A DNA stretch of 64,000 nt, from the NCBI GenBank assembly GCA_944321965.1, contig CALUNH010000004.1, positions 48,810-112,809 of the forward strand. Reading direction: 5' to 3'. Made by a program: the position numbers and the translations under genes. The notes under the pieces are model-generated. The model was given only the letters and a program-made list of their open reading frames with translations. It did not search any database and was not told the origin of the DNA. Source of the stretch: an uncultured Alistipes sp. (GTDB lineage: Bacteria > Bacteroidota > Bacteroidia > Bacteroidales > Rikenellaceae). The stretch's first letter is position 1, and each line of letters begins with the position of its first letter. Shown here in pieces: positions 1-7,575 of this stretch.

Positions 1-1640
1 ACGCGGCGGCCGTGCAGCGTGCGGCGGCGGAGCCACAGCAGAAGGGCGGCCACGACGATCAGCAGCCAGGCCACCCGCCCGGCGGCCGTGAGGGTCGGGC
101 TGAGCAGCCAGTCGGCGGCGTCGGCCGGGGTGCGGAGGAAGAATCCCGCGGCGTGTGTCACCCCCGTGACGGCCGCCCGGGGAAAGAGTCCCACGAAGAG
201 GATCCCGGCCAGCGGCAGCGCCATGGCGGCGATGCGGAGACTGTCGACCTCGGAGGCTTCGGCGACTTCGTGCGAGCGGGGTGCGCCGAGGAAGACCGTG
301 CCGTAGAGTTTTGTGAAGGCCAGCACGACCAGCCCTCCGATTAGCGCCAGGGCCGCCAGTCCGGCTGCCGAGGCGAGGATGCCGCTCCCCGAGGCGATCC
401 CGTCGAAGAGCCCGAGGTAGATGAGCAGTTCGGAGATGAAGCCGTTCAGCGGCGGCAGGGCGCAGATGGCCGCCGTACCCGTGAGGAAGAGGATCGAGGT
501 CAGGGGCATGTGTTTCGAGAGCCCGCCCAGGGCGTCGAGCGACGTGGTGTGCGTTTGCGAGAGGATGTTCCCGGCGCCGAAGAAGAGCAGCGACTTGAAG
601 AACGAGTGGTTGAGCGTGTGGAGCAGCGCCCCGGCCATGCCGCACAGCGCGACGAGCTGGTTGCCGGAAGCTTTCCCGAGGGCCGCGACGCCTGTGGCGA
701 GGAGAATCACGCCGATGTTTTCGATCGAGGAGTAGGCCAGCAGGCGTTTCACGTCGTTCTGCGTGGCGGCGAGGATCACGCCCCAGAGTCCGGTGACGAT
801 TCCCAGCACGAGGAGGATCACCCCGGCGGTGTGCAGCACGGGCTGATCGCCCAGCGCCGCCACGGTGCGCAGGATACCGTAGACGCCCGTCTTGATCATC
901 ACGCCCGACATCAGGGCCGAGACGTGGGACGGGGCGGCGGGGTGCGCCTCCGGGAGCCAGACGTGCATCGGGAACATGCCGGCCTTCATGCCGAATCCGG
1001 CGAGGAAGACCAGGAAGAGCGGCAGGGCCTTCTGCGTGCGGAAATAGTCGCCCAGGGCATCGAAGGTCGCCGAGCCGCAGGCGGCGTCGAGGCGCACGAA
1101 TCCCACGACGAGCAGCACGAAGCCGATGTGCATCATGATGAGGTAGGCCAGGGCTGCGCGGCTCACCTCCCGCCGCTGGGCGTCGTAGAGGATCAGCAGG
1201 AACGACGCCACGGTCATCAGTTCCCAGAAGAAGAGGAACGAGAAGCCGCCGTCGGAGCAGACCACGCCCAGCATGGCGTAGTACATGACGGTGAGCGAGG
1301 CGTAGTGCAGCGAGACGTGGGCCGGGGATTTCGTGGCGAGGGTGTGGGCCAGGTAGCCCCGCGAATAGAGCACCGAGGCCACGGCTCCGACCGAGATCAG
1401 CACCGCGAAGAGCGCCGAAAGGGGATCCAGCGACCCCGTGTCGCCGCCGAGCGGCGAGGCGGCCACCGACCACAGCACCTCGGGGGTGCCTCCGGCGAGT
1501 ACGCCGAGGGCCCGGACCGTGATCCACAGGGCTCCGGCGGCCGTCAGCGTGAAGGCTGTCCAGACCTTGGCACGCAGCGGCGACGCGAAGATCGCGGCGG
1601 CGATGAGGACCAGGAACAGAAGCGTGTAGAGAAAAAGCAT
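1..1640 (-). CDS. HyfB/HycC/NuoL-like proton-conducting membrane subunit (partial)
   Basis: Reading the minus strand from the ATG at 1638-1640 gives an uninterrupted, very hydrophobic frame of about 546 codons that runs off the left edge, so the C-terminus is missing. It resembles the antiporter-like subunits of complex I and group 4 membrane hydrogenases (NuoL/HyfB/HycC), which move protons across the inner membrane. Visible family signatures are FFWELMTVASFLL (glutamate in a transmembrane helix), MHVWLPEAHPAAPSHVSALM followed by a helix with the conserved lysine (MIKTGVYGI), NDVKRLLAYSSIENIG, and LLHTLNHSFFKSLLFF with histidine and lysine. It follows rsmE on the same strand after 50 nt. Whether it belongs to a hydrogenase, a formate-oxidising complex or another NDH-type machine depends on genes beyond the window. 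Confidence 0.85.
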   Translation of the reverse strand, partial: MLFLYTLLFLVLIAAAIFASPLRAKVWTAFTLTAAGALWITVRALGVLAGGTPEVLWSVAASPLGGDTGSLDPLSALFAVLISVGAVASVLYSRGYLAHTLATKSPAHVSLHYASLTVMYYAMLGVVCSDGGFSFLFFWELMTVASFLLILYDAQRREVSRAALAYLIMMHIGFVLLVVGFVRLDAACGSATFDALGDYFRTQKALPLFLVFLAGFGMKAGMFPMHVWLPEAHPAAPSHVSALMSGVMIKTGVYGILRTVAALGDQPVLHTAGVILLVLGIVTGLWGVILAATQNDVKRLLAYSSIENIGVILLATGVAALGKASGNQLVALCGMAGALLHTLNHSFFKSLLFFGAGNILSQTHTTSLDALGGLSKHMPLTSILFLTGTAAICALPPLNGFISELLIYLGLFDGIASGSGILASAAGLAALALIGGLVVLAFTKLYGTVFLGAPRSHEVAEASEVDSLRIAAMALPLAGILFVGLFPRAAVTGVTHAAGFFLRTPADAADWLLSPTLTAAGRVAWLLIVVAALLLWLRRRTLHGRR

Positions 1641-1690
1641 ATTTTTCCGGGAGTAAATGTTGTTTCGACAGGGGATTCGTTGCGGGGTTT

Positions 1691-2419
1691 TCAATCGTTG
1701 CGGGGCAGGAGATTTACCGTGGCGGTCATGACCGTGGCCACGACGGCGGCCGTTTCGGTGCGCAGGCGCTGGGGTCCGAGCGTGATCTCCTCGAAGCCGT
1801 GCGACAGCGCGAAGTCGATCTCTTCCGGCGAGAAGTCCCCTTCGGGTCCGATGAAGATCCGCACGGCCTCGCCCGGACGCAGGGTCGCGGCGAGGAGTGC
1901 CTTGCCGTTTGGCGTGTGCGGCGGCTCGCAATGGGCGATCAGGCTGCGGCCCTCGAAGGGAGCCGATGCGGCCTCGCGGAACGGCGTCAACCCGGCCAGC
2001 TCCGGACGGTAGGCCTTCAGCGACTGCTTCATCGCCGCGGTGATCACCTTTTCGCCCCGCAGGGGCTTGAAGCTCCGCCGTTCGCTGTGGGCCGTTTCGA
2101 GCGGCACGATCTGCGTGACGCCCACCTCGGTGGCCTTTTCCAGAAACCATTCGAAGCGGTCGGGGTTCTTCGTCGGGGCCACGGCCATCACCAGGCGGTA
2201 GGGCATCTTCTCGAATTCGGGGTGAGTCTCGACGATCCGCACCGTGCAGCGCCGCGGGTCGGCATCGGTGATCTCGGCCCGGCAGAGGTTCCCCCGGCCG
2301 TCGGTCAGGTGGATCGTGTCGCCGCACCCGAGCCGCAGCACGCGGACGCAGTGTTTCGACTCCTCTTCGCCCAGCGTGTACAGGGGCGGTTCGAGATCCG
2401 GAGCATAGAAGAGTTGCAT
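1691..2419 (-). CDS. rsmE: 16S rRNA (uracil1498-N3)-methyltransferase RsmE
   Basis: This 242-residue protein fits the RsmE family, SPOUT-fold enzymes that methylate N3 of U1498 in 16S rRNA. The N-terminal part carries the PUA-like stretch (YTLGEEESKHCVRVLRL). The C-terminal SAM-binding knot shows IGPEGDFSPEEIDFA from about residue 190 and LGPQRLRTETAAV just after it, both diagnostic. Length is normal for the family. The start is the only reasonable ATG, at 2417-2419. The gene is divergent from the M3 peptidase pair to its right and is followed on its own strand by the HyfB-like gene. Confidence 0.95.
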   Translation of the reverse strand: MQLFYAPDLEPPLYTLGEEESKHCVRVLRLGCGDTIHLTDGRGNLCRAEITDADPRRCTVRIVETHPEFEKMPYRLVMAVAPTKNPDRFEWFLEKATEVGVTQIVPLETAHSERRSFKPLRGEKVITAAMKQSLKAYRPELAGLTPFREAASAPFEGRSLIAHCEPPHTPNGKALLAATLRPGEAVRIFIGPEGDFSPEEIDFALSHGFEEITLGPQRLRTETAAVVATVMTATVNLLPRND

Positions 2420-2431
2420 GGAACGCGCTTG

Positions 2432-2461
2432 TTTGATTTACGGAATTTTATTGTACCTTTG
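2432..2461 (+). promoter_or_regulatory. Candidate promoter of the M3 peptidase pair
   Basis: TTTG at 2432-2435, an 18-nt spacer and TACCTTTG at 2454-2461 match the Bacteroidales primary-sigma pattern (TTTG / TAnnTTTG), with a spacer slightly shorter than usual. The nearest downstream start is the M3 peptidase at 2591, giving a leader of about 120 nt. Confidence 0.6.
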
Positions 2462-2590
2462 TCATGCCTGAGCCGAATGCCGGACGGAACGGGTGCGGAC
2501 ACCTCTCGGACGCTCCCGGGATCCCGTGGCGGGACCTTCCGCCGGATGTCGGGCTTGCGGCCCGCAAAGTTACATAAAATAACACGATTC

Positions 2591-4777
2591 ATGAAACGTA
2601 TCATCGGTTTATCGACGCTTTTTCTGGCCATGACACTCGTTTGCTGCAAATCCGAGAAGCGTGTGGGTGAAAATCCCTTCTTCGCCGAGTGGAACACCCC
2701 CTACGGCGTGCCGCCCTTCGACCGGATCGAACCCGACCATTTCCTCCCGGCGCTGGAGCGCGGCATGTCGCTCCACGACGCCGAAATCGACGCCATCACC
2801 TCGAACAACGACGAGGCGACCTTCGAAAACGTCATCCTCGCCTATGACAACTCCGGGACGATGCTCGCCCAGGTGGCGTTGATCTTCGATATGCTCTGCG
2901 CTGCGGAGAACACCCCCGCGCTGGAGAAGATCCAGGTTGAGGTGGCCCCGCTGCTGGCATCCCATGCCGACAAGATCCTGCTCAACGGGAAGCTCTTCGA
3001 GCGAGTCAAGGAGGTTTACGACCGCCGTGCGACGCTCGATCTCGATGATGAACAGATGCGGCTGCTCGAAAAGACCTACCGGAAGTTCGTGCGGGCCGGG
3101 GCGCTGCTCGACGCCGAACGGAAGGCCCGCCTGAAGCAGATCAACGAGGAGTTGTCGCTGGCGGCCGTGAAGTTCGGGAACAACATCCGCTCGGAGAACA
3201 ACAACTACGTGCTGATGCTCTCCACGGAGGAGCTGGAGGGGCTTCCGGCCAATGTGCGCGAGCAGGCCCGGGAAAAGGCCGCACAGCTGGGCAAACGGGA
3301 CAAGTATGCCTTCACGCTGCAGAAACCGAGCCTGATTCCGTTCCTGACCTACTCCTCGAAACGCGAACTGCGCGAGGAGATCTACAACGCCTACCTGAAC
3401 CGCTGCAACAACGGGGACGAGTATGACAACAAGCAGCTGATCAACGACTTCATCCGCCTGCGCACGGAGAAGGCCCACCTGTTGGGCTATCCCTCCTATG
3501 CGGCCTATGTCGTCGATGACGAGATGGCCCGCACGACCGATGCCGTCTACGGACTGCTCGACGAGATCTGGACCCCGGCGCTCGACCGTGCCAAGGGCGA
3601 GCTGGCCGAGATGGAGACGCTTTTCCGCAAGGATGTCCCCGACGGGGAGTTCGCCTCGTGGGACTGGTGGTACTACGCCGAGAAGCTGCGCAAGCAGAAG
3701 TATGCCCTCGATGAGGAGATGCTGCGGCCCTATCTCTCGCTGGAGAATGTCCAGACCGGCATCTTCTTCCTGGCCAACCGCCTCTACGGCATCACCTTCC
3801 GGCCCGTTGTCGTGCCGCTGTACCATCCCGAGGCCGTGGCCTACGAGGTGCTCGATGCCGACGAGTCCCACCTCGGCATCCTCTATTTCGACTTCTTCCC
3901 CCGCGACGGCAAGAGCCAGGGCGCCTGGTGCGGGAATTACGTCGAGCAGACCTGTGACGGAGAGGGGAACCGCGTGGCTCCCGTGGTGTCGATCGTCTGC
4001 AACTTCACCCGCCCGACGGCGAACACCCCGGCGCTGCTGACCCTCGACGAGGCCGAAACGCTCTTCCACGAATTCGGACACGCCCTGCACTTCCTCTTCC
4101 ACGATGTCAAGTACCGCGGGCTGACGGAGGTCGAGGGCGATTTCGTCGAACTCCCCTCGCAGCTTATGGAGAACTGGGCCTTCGACCCCGAGATGCTGAA
4201 GCAGTACGCCGTGCACTACCGCACGAACGAGGTGATCCCCCAGTATCTGATCGACAAGATCCGCAACAGCCGTCTTTTCAACCAGGGATTCATGACCACG
4301 GAGCTCATCGCCGCGTCGCTCTCCGACATGGACATCCACTCGATGACCGAATATGCGCCGTTCGATCCCGTGGCCTTCGAACGCGAGGCGCTCTTCGACA
4401 GGCGCGGACTCATCCCGCAGATCGAACCGCGTTACCGCTACCCCTACTTCTCGCACATCTTCGACGGCGGCTATTCGGCCGGTTACTATTTCTATACGTG
4501 GGCCGCGGTGCTGGACAAGGATGTCTTCGAGGCCTTCCGCGAGAGCGGCGACCTCTTCAACAAGCGCATTGCCGACGATTTCCGCCGCAAGGTGCTGGCC
4601 CGGGGCGGTTCGGCCGACGGCATGACCCTCTACCGTGACTTCCGCGGCAAGGACCCCGACAAGATTCCCATGCTGCGCAGCCGCGGACTCTGGACCGATC
4701 CCGCTCCCGCCGACTCGCTGGACGCGATGCCTGCGCCCGCCGGAAAGGTGCCCGCCCGGGACGTTCCGGTGAAGTAA
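2591..4777 (+). CDS. M3 family zinc metallopeptidase lipoprotein (Dcp-like), copy 1
   Basis: The 728-residue protein belongs to the M3 (thimet oligopeptidase/peptidyl-dipeptidase Dcp) family, which cleaves short peptides. The start at 2591 was chosen because it gives a lipoprotein signal (KRIIGLSTLFLAMTLVCC, lipobox near residues 15-19); the frame stays open upstream but that part has no family resemblance. The zinc site is HEFGH at residues 493-497, with the third ligand expected in FVELPSQ around residue 520. The fold continues to about residue 690, then a Pro/Ala-rich tail (PAPAGKVPARDVPVK). It is probably anchored in the cell envelope, digesting imported peptides. A paralogue follows after 45 nt, likely in one transcript. 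Confidence 0.92.
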   Translation: MKRIIGLSTLFLAMTLVCCKSEKRVGENPFFAEWNTPYGVPPFDRIEPDHFLPALERGMSLHDAEIDAITSNNDEATFENVILAYDNSGTMLAQVALIFDMLCAAENTPALEKIQVEVAPLLASHADKILLNGKLFERVKEVYDRRATLDLDDEQMRLLEKTYRKFVRAGALLDAERKARLKQINEELSLAAVKFGNNIRSENNNYVLMLSTEELEGLPANVREQAREKAAQLGKRDKYAFTLQKPSLIPFLTYSSKRELREEIYNAYLNRCNNGDEYDNKQLINDFIRLRTEKAHLLGYPSYAAYVVDDEMARTTDAVYGLLDEIWTPALDRAKGELAEMETLFRKDVPDGEFASWDWWYYAEKLRKQKYALDEEMLRPYLSLENVQTGIFFLANRLYGITFRPVVVPLYHPEAVAYEVLDADESHLGILYFDFFPRDGKSQGAWCGNYVEQTCDGEGNRVAPVVSIVCNFTRPTANTPALLTLDEAETLFHEFGHALHFLFHDVKYRGLTEVEGDFVELPSQLMENWAFDPEMLKQYAVHYRTNEVIPQYLIDKIRNSRLFNQGFMTTELIAASLSDMDIHSMTEYAPFDPVAFEREALFDRRGLIPQIEPRYRYPYFSHIFDGGYSAGYYFYTWAAVLDKDVFEAFRESGDLFNKRIADDFRRKVLARGGSADGMTLYRDFRGKDPDKIPMLRSRGLWTDPAPADSLDAMPAPAGKVPARDVPVK

Positions 4778-4822
4778 CGCCCCCGCCCGAATGAAGAGAC
4801 CGAAATACCAAGAAAACCTTAT

Positions 4823-6940
4823 ATGAAAAAAGCAATTCTGATCATGGCAATTTCCGCTATGGCGGCAGGCTGTGCCGACAATTCGATTCCCAAGGCCCAA
4901 CTGCCCGAACTGGATCTTTCGAACCCGCTGCTGGCCGCGTGGGAGACCCCGCACGCCACGCCGCCCTTCTCGAAGATCGAACTCCGACACTATGAACCGG
5001 CCTTCGATGCCGCCATCGCCTGCTCGCGGGCCGAGATCGAGGCGATCGTCGCAAATCCCAAAAAGCCGACCTTCGGCAATACGGTCGTCGCCCTCGAACG
5101 CAGCGGCGCCCTTCTGTCGCGCATCGAGGGGATCTTCTTCAACCTGCTGGAGGCCGACACCTCGGACGAGATGCAGGAGATTGCCCTGCGCGTGCAGCCC
5201 AAACTGACCGAACTGTCCAACGACATCTCGCTCAACGAGGAGCTCTTTGCGCGTGTGAAGACCGTCTACGAGCACCCGGGACGCCTCAAGCAGGAGGACC
5301 GGATGCTGCTCGAAAAGACCTACAAGAGCTTCGCCCGCAACGGCGCGGCGCTCTCCGAGGCCGACAAGGAGCTCTACCGGCAGTACACCTCCGAGCTTTC
5401 GGCCCTGACGCTGCAGTTCGGGCAGAACTCGCTGGCCGCCACCAACGCCTTCACGCTCCGCATCACCGACCCGAAGGTCGTGGCCGAGCTGCCGGGCTTC
5501 GTGAAGGAGGGCATGGCCGCCGAGGCCGCCGCCCGCGGCGAGAAGGGGTGGACCGTGACGCTCCAGTACCCGAGCTACCTTCCCTTCATGACCTACTCCA
5601 CGAACCGCAAACTCAAGGAGCAGTTGTGGCGGGCGAACGGCTCGCGTGCCCTGGGCGGGGAGTTTGACAACACGGAGATCGTGAAGAAGATCGCCAACAC
5701 GCGGCTGAAGATCGCCAACCTGCTGGGCTACAAGTGCTACGCCGACTATGTGCTGGAGGAGCGCATGGCCGGGAGCACGGCGACCGTCGAGCAGTTCCTC
5801 GACGAGCTCCTCACGGCCACGAAGTCGTGGGCCGATGCCGATTACCGCACGGTGGGCGAGTATGCCGCCTCGCTGGGCTTCCAGGGCGAACTGATGCCCT
5901 GGGACTGGGCCTATTACAGCGAGAAGTACAAGAACGAGAAATATGCGCTGAACGACGAGCTGGTGAAGCCCTACCTCGAACTCGAAAACGTCAAGAAAGG
6001 GGTCTTCCTGCTGGCCAACAAGCTCTACGGGCTGAACTTCACGCCCAATACGCAGATCGACGTCTACCATCCCGACGTGACGGCCTACGACGTCACGGAC
6101 CGCGACGGGCGCTTCATGGCAGTGCTCTACCTGGACTTCTTCCCGCGGGCCTCGAAGCGCTCGGGGGCCTGGATGACCGAGTTCCGCGGCGCGAAGGTCG
6201 TCGACGGAGAGGAGACCCGCCCGCTGGTGTCGCTGGTGATGAACTTCACCAAACCCACGGCTACGACCCCCTCACTGCTGACCTTCGACGAATTCGAGAC
6301 CTTCCTCCACGAGTTCGGCCACTCGCTGCACGGAATGCTCGGCGAGGGCCGGTACGAGTCGCTGACCGGCACGAGCGTCTACCGCGACTTCGTGGAGCTT
6401 CCGTCGCAGATCATGGAGAACTGGGCCACCGAGAAGGAGTACCTCGACCTGTGGGCCGTGCACTACCAGACCGGCGAGAAGATTCCCGCGGAGATCGTCG
6501 AGCGCATCGTTGCCGCGCAGAACTACCTGGCGGCCTACGCCAACGTGCGGCAGTTGTCGTTCGGATTCACGGATATGGCCTGGCATACGCTGACCGAACC
6601 CTTCGAGGGGGATGTCGAGGCCTTCGAGGTGGAGTCGATGGCTTCCACGCAGGTCCTGCCCGTCGTGTCGGGTACGGCGATGGCCCCCTCGTTCGGGCAC
6701 ATCTTCTCGGGCGGTTACGCTGCCGGGTATTACGGCTACAAGTGGGCCGAGGTGCTGGATGCCGATGCCTTCTCGCTCTTCAAGGAGAAGGGGATCTTCA
6801 ACGAGGAGGTGGCCACGTCGTTCCGGGAGAATATCCTCGAAAAGGGCGGCACGGAGCATCCCATGGAGCTCTACGTGCGTTTCCGCGGCCACAAGCCCGA
6901 AACCCGGGCGCTGATCGAGCGCATGGGGCTCGGAAAATAG
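4823..6940 (+). CDS. M3 family zinc metallopeptidase lipoprotein (Dcp-like), copy 2
   Basis: A second M3 peptidase of 705 residues, starting with a lipoprotein signal (MKKAILIMAISAMAAGC). The mature N-terminus (NPLLAAWETPHATPPFSKIE) lines up with that of copy 1 (NPFFAEWNTPYGVPPFDRIE), so the two look like diverged tandem duplicates. The zinc motif HEFGH lies at residues 496-500 and FVELPSQIMENW supplies the third ligand. A terminator hairpin 40 nt after the stop suggests the pair ends a transcriptional unit. Peptide specificity cannot be read from sequence; a role in periplasmic oligopeptide breakdown is inferred from family and lipidation. Confidence 0.93.
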   Translation: MKKAILIMAISAMAAGCADNSIPKAQLPELDLSNPLLAAWETPHATPPFSKIELRHYEPAFDAAIACSRAEIEAIVANPKKPTFGNTVVALERSGALLSRIEGIFFNLLEADTSDEMQEIALRVQPKLTELSNDISLNEELFARVKTVYEHPGRLKQEDRMLLEKTYKSFARNGAALSEADKELYRQYTSELSALTLQFGQNSLAATNAFTLRITDPKVVAELPGFVKEGMAAEAAARGEKGWTVTLQYPSYLPFMTYSTNRKLKEQLWRANGSRALGGEFDNTEIVKKIANTRLKIANLLGYKCYADYVLEERMAGSTATVEQFLDELLTATKSWADADYRTVGEYAASLGFQGELMPWDWAYYSEKYKNEKYALNDELVKPYLELENVKKGVFLLANKLYGLNFTPNTQIDVYHPDVTAYDVTDRDGRFMAVLYLDFFPRASKRSGAWMTEFRGAKVVDGEETRPLVSLVMNFTKPTATTPSLLTFDEFETFLHEFGHSLHGMLGEGRYESLTGTSVYRDFVELPSQIMENWATEKEYLDLWAVHYQTGEKIPAEIVERIVAAQNYLAAYANVRQLSFGFTDMAWHTLTEPFEGDVEAFEVESMASTQVLPVVSGTAMAPSFGHIFSGGYAAGYYGYKWAEVLDADAFSLFKEKGIFNEEVATSFRENILEKGGTEHPMELYVRFRGHKPETRALIERMGLGK

Positions 6941-6979
6941 CCCCTCCCGGACCCGGCGAGCGGGATCCCGGAATGCGGA

Positions 6980-7014
6980 AAGCGGCTCCAGCCTTCGGGC
7001 GGGGCCGCTTTTTT
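6980..7014 (+). terminator. Rho-independent terminator after the M3 peptidases
   Basis: AAGCGGCTCC (6980-6989) pairs with GGGGCCGCTT (7001-7010), followed by further T residues. It sits 40 nt after the second M3 peptidase stop codon. Confidence 0.8.
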
Positions 7015-7160
7015 CGGGGGGGGTATTGTTCGGGATTATTGTGCGGGATTATTGTGCGGGGCGCGGAATGTGAGCGACGTGTGCTGCCGTGCGGTACGGG
7101 CGGGCCTTTTCGAGTATGGGGAATGTTTCGGAACCCGAAGCGGCCGTGAACCTTTCCAAT

Positions 7161-7187
7161 AAAAAACCGCTCCGGAATTCGGCGCGG
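7161..7187 (-). terminator. Terminator-like hairpin (distal copy)
   Basis: On the minus strand an inverted repeat built on CCGC...GCGG around GAATTC is followed by TTTTTT. It is the counterpart of the hairpin next to tRNA-Gln, 170 bp away, with no RNA gene directly in front of it. Confidence 0.6.
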
Positions 7188-7285
7188 CGATGATTTTTGC
7201 AGATGGGGCTGTGGGGCGCGTAGGGGTGCCGTAGAAAAGCCTGGCGGCCGCCCCTCTTTTTTCTCTTCCCCCCCCCTCCTCCAAA

Positions 7286-7315
7286 CAAAAAACCGCCCCG
7301 GAACCCGAAGCGGTT
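7286..7315 (-). terminator. Second terminator-like hairpin downstream of tRNA-Gln
   Basis: AACCGC (7291-7296) pairs with GCGGTT (7310-7315), and on the minus strand the stem is followed by a T-run. It is a backup hairpin behind the one at 7331-7358. Confidence 0.6.
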
Positions 7316-7330
7316 GTGAGCCTTTCCAAC

Positions 7331-7358
7331 AAAAAACCGCCCCGGAATTCGGAGCGGT
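7331..7358 (-). terminator. Rho-independent terminator of tRNA-Gln
   Basis: ACCGC (7336-7340) pairs with GCGGT (7354-7358), extended by C/G pairs around GAATT, and the minus-strand transcript then reads TTTTTT. It begins 9 nt after the tRNA 3' end. Confidence 0.8.
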
Positions 7359-7366
7359 CTTTGGTG

Positions 7367-7437
7367 TTGAGCTACCTGGATTCGAACCAAGAATAACAGG
7401 ACCAGAATCTGTTGTGTTACCATTACACCATAGCTCA
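7367..7437 (-). tRNA. tRNA-Gln (anticodon CUG)
   Basis: The minus strand folds as a tRNA of 71 nt. The acceptor stem TGAGCTA/TAGCTCA is perfect, the D arm is GTG...CAC, the anticodon loop TTCTGGT gives CUG at 7403-7405, and the T arm is CTTGG-TTCGAAT-CCAGG. The anticodon stem has one A-C mismatch next to the loop. The 3' CCA is not encoded. It has a consensus promoter and its own terminator. Confidence 0.93.
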
Positions 7438-7454
7438 ATGACGTTTTGGTGATG

Positions 7455-7485
7455 CAAAAGTAGAACTTTATTTTGCAATTGCAAA
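7455..7485 (-). promoter_or_regulatory. Promoter of tRNA-Gln
   Basis: On the minus strand TTTG (7482-7485), a 19-nt spacer and TACTTTTG (7455-7462) give a textbook Bacteroidales promoter. The tRNA 5' end at 7437 leaves a leader of about a dozen nucleotides. Together with the element at 39279-39310 it shows that this consensus applies in this genome. Confidence 0.85.
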
Positions 7486-7507
7486 GAAAATTCCGAAAAA
7501 AATTTCG

Positions 7508-7515
7508 TATATTTG
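7508..7515 (+). promoter_or_regulatory. Candidate -7 box for the nucleoside permease
   Basis: TATATTTG matches TAnnTTTG and lies 60 nt before the permease start. No TTTG is found at the right distance upstream, so only the -7 element is supported. Confidence 0.45.
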
Positions 7516-7575
7516 TTTTAATCTCCTCGGAGATAAACCGAATGAAACTTGAAATATTTTGTAAATCATCGTATT

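Larger units (their letters stand above)
7130..7357. repeat. Direct repeat pair, about 58 bp, offset 170 bp
   Basis: The copy at 7130-7187 and the copy at 7300-7357 share the order GGAACCCGAAGCGG, GTGA, CCTTTCCAA, AAAAAACCGC, CCGGAATTCGG, GCGG, with about half a dozen substitutions. Each copy contains a terminator-like hairpin for the minus strand. The right copy ends 9 nt from the 3' end of tRNA-Gln. Confidence 0.8.
6941..7366. other. 426-bp gene-free interval rich in repeats and terminators
   Basis: No credible gene is seen. The interval holds the plus-strand terminator at 6980-7014, a 13-bp tandem doublet (CGGGATTATTGTG, about 7031-7056), two copies of a roughly 58-bp segment 170 bp apart (7130-7187 and 7300-7357), three minus-strand terminator-like hairpins, and a C-tract near 7269-7276. 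Short open frames here only read through the repeats. Confidence 0.7.

Noticed and set aside
510-2012. 500-codon plus-strand frame opposite the HyfB-like gene and rsmE.
   Set aside because: The translation is dominated by Arg, Gly, His, Glu and Gln without structure; the minus strand encodes clear membrane and methyltransferase sequences.
2609-6070. Very long open frame on the minus strand opposite the M3 peptidases (over 1,100 codons).
   Set aside because: It mirrors two genuine plus-strand peptidase genes in high-GC DNA; its translation is low-complexity and rich in Gly/Arg/Val/Leu with no family resemblance.
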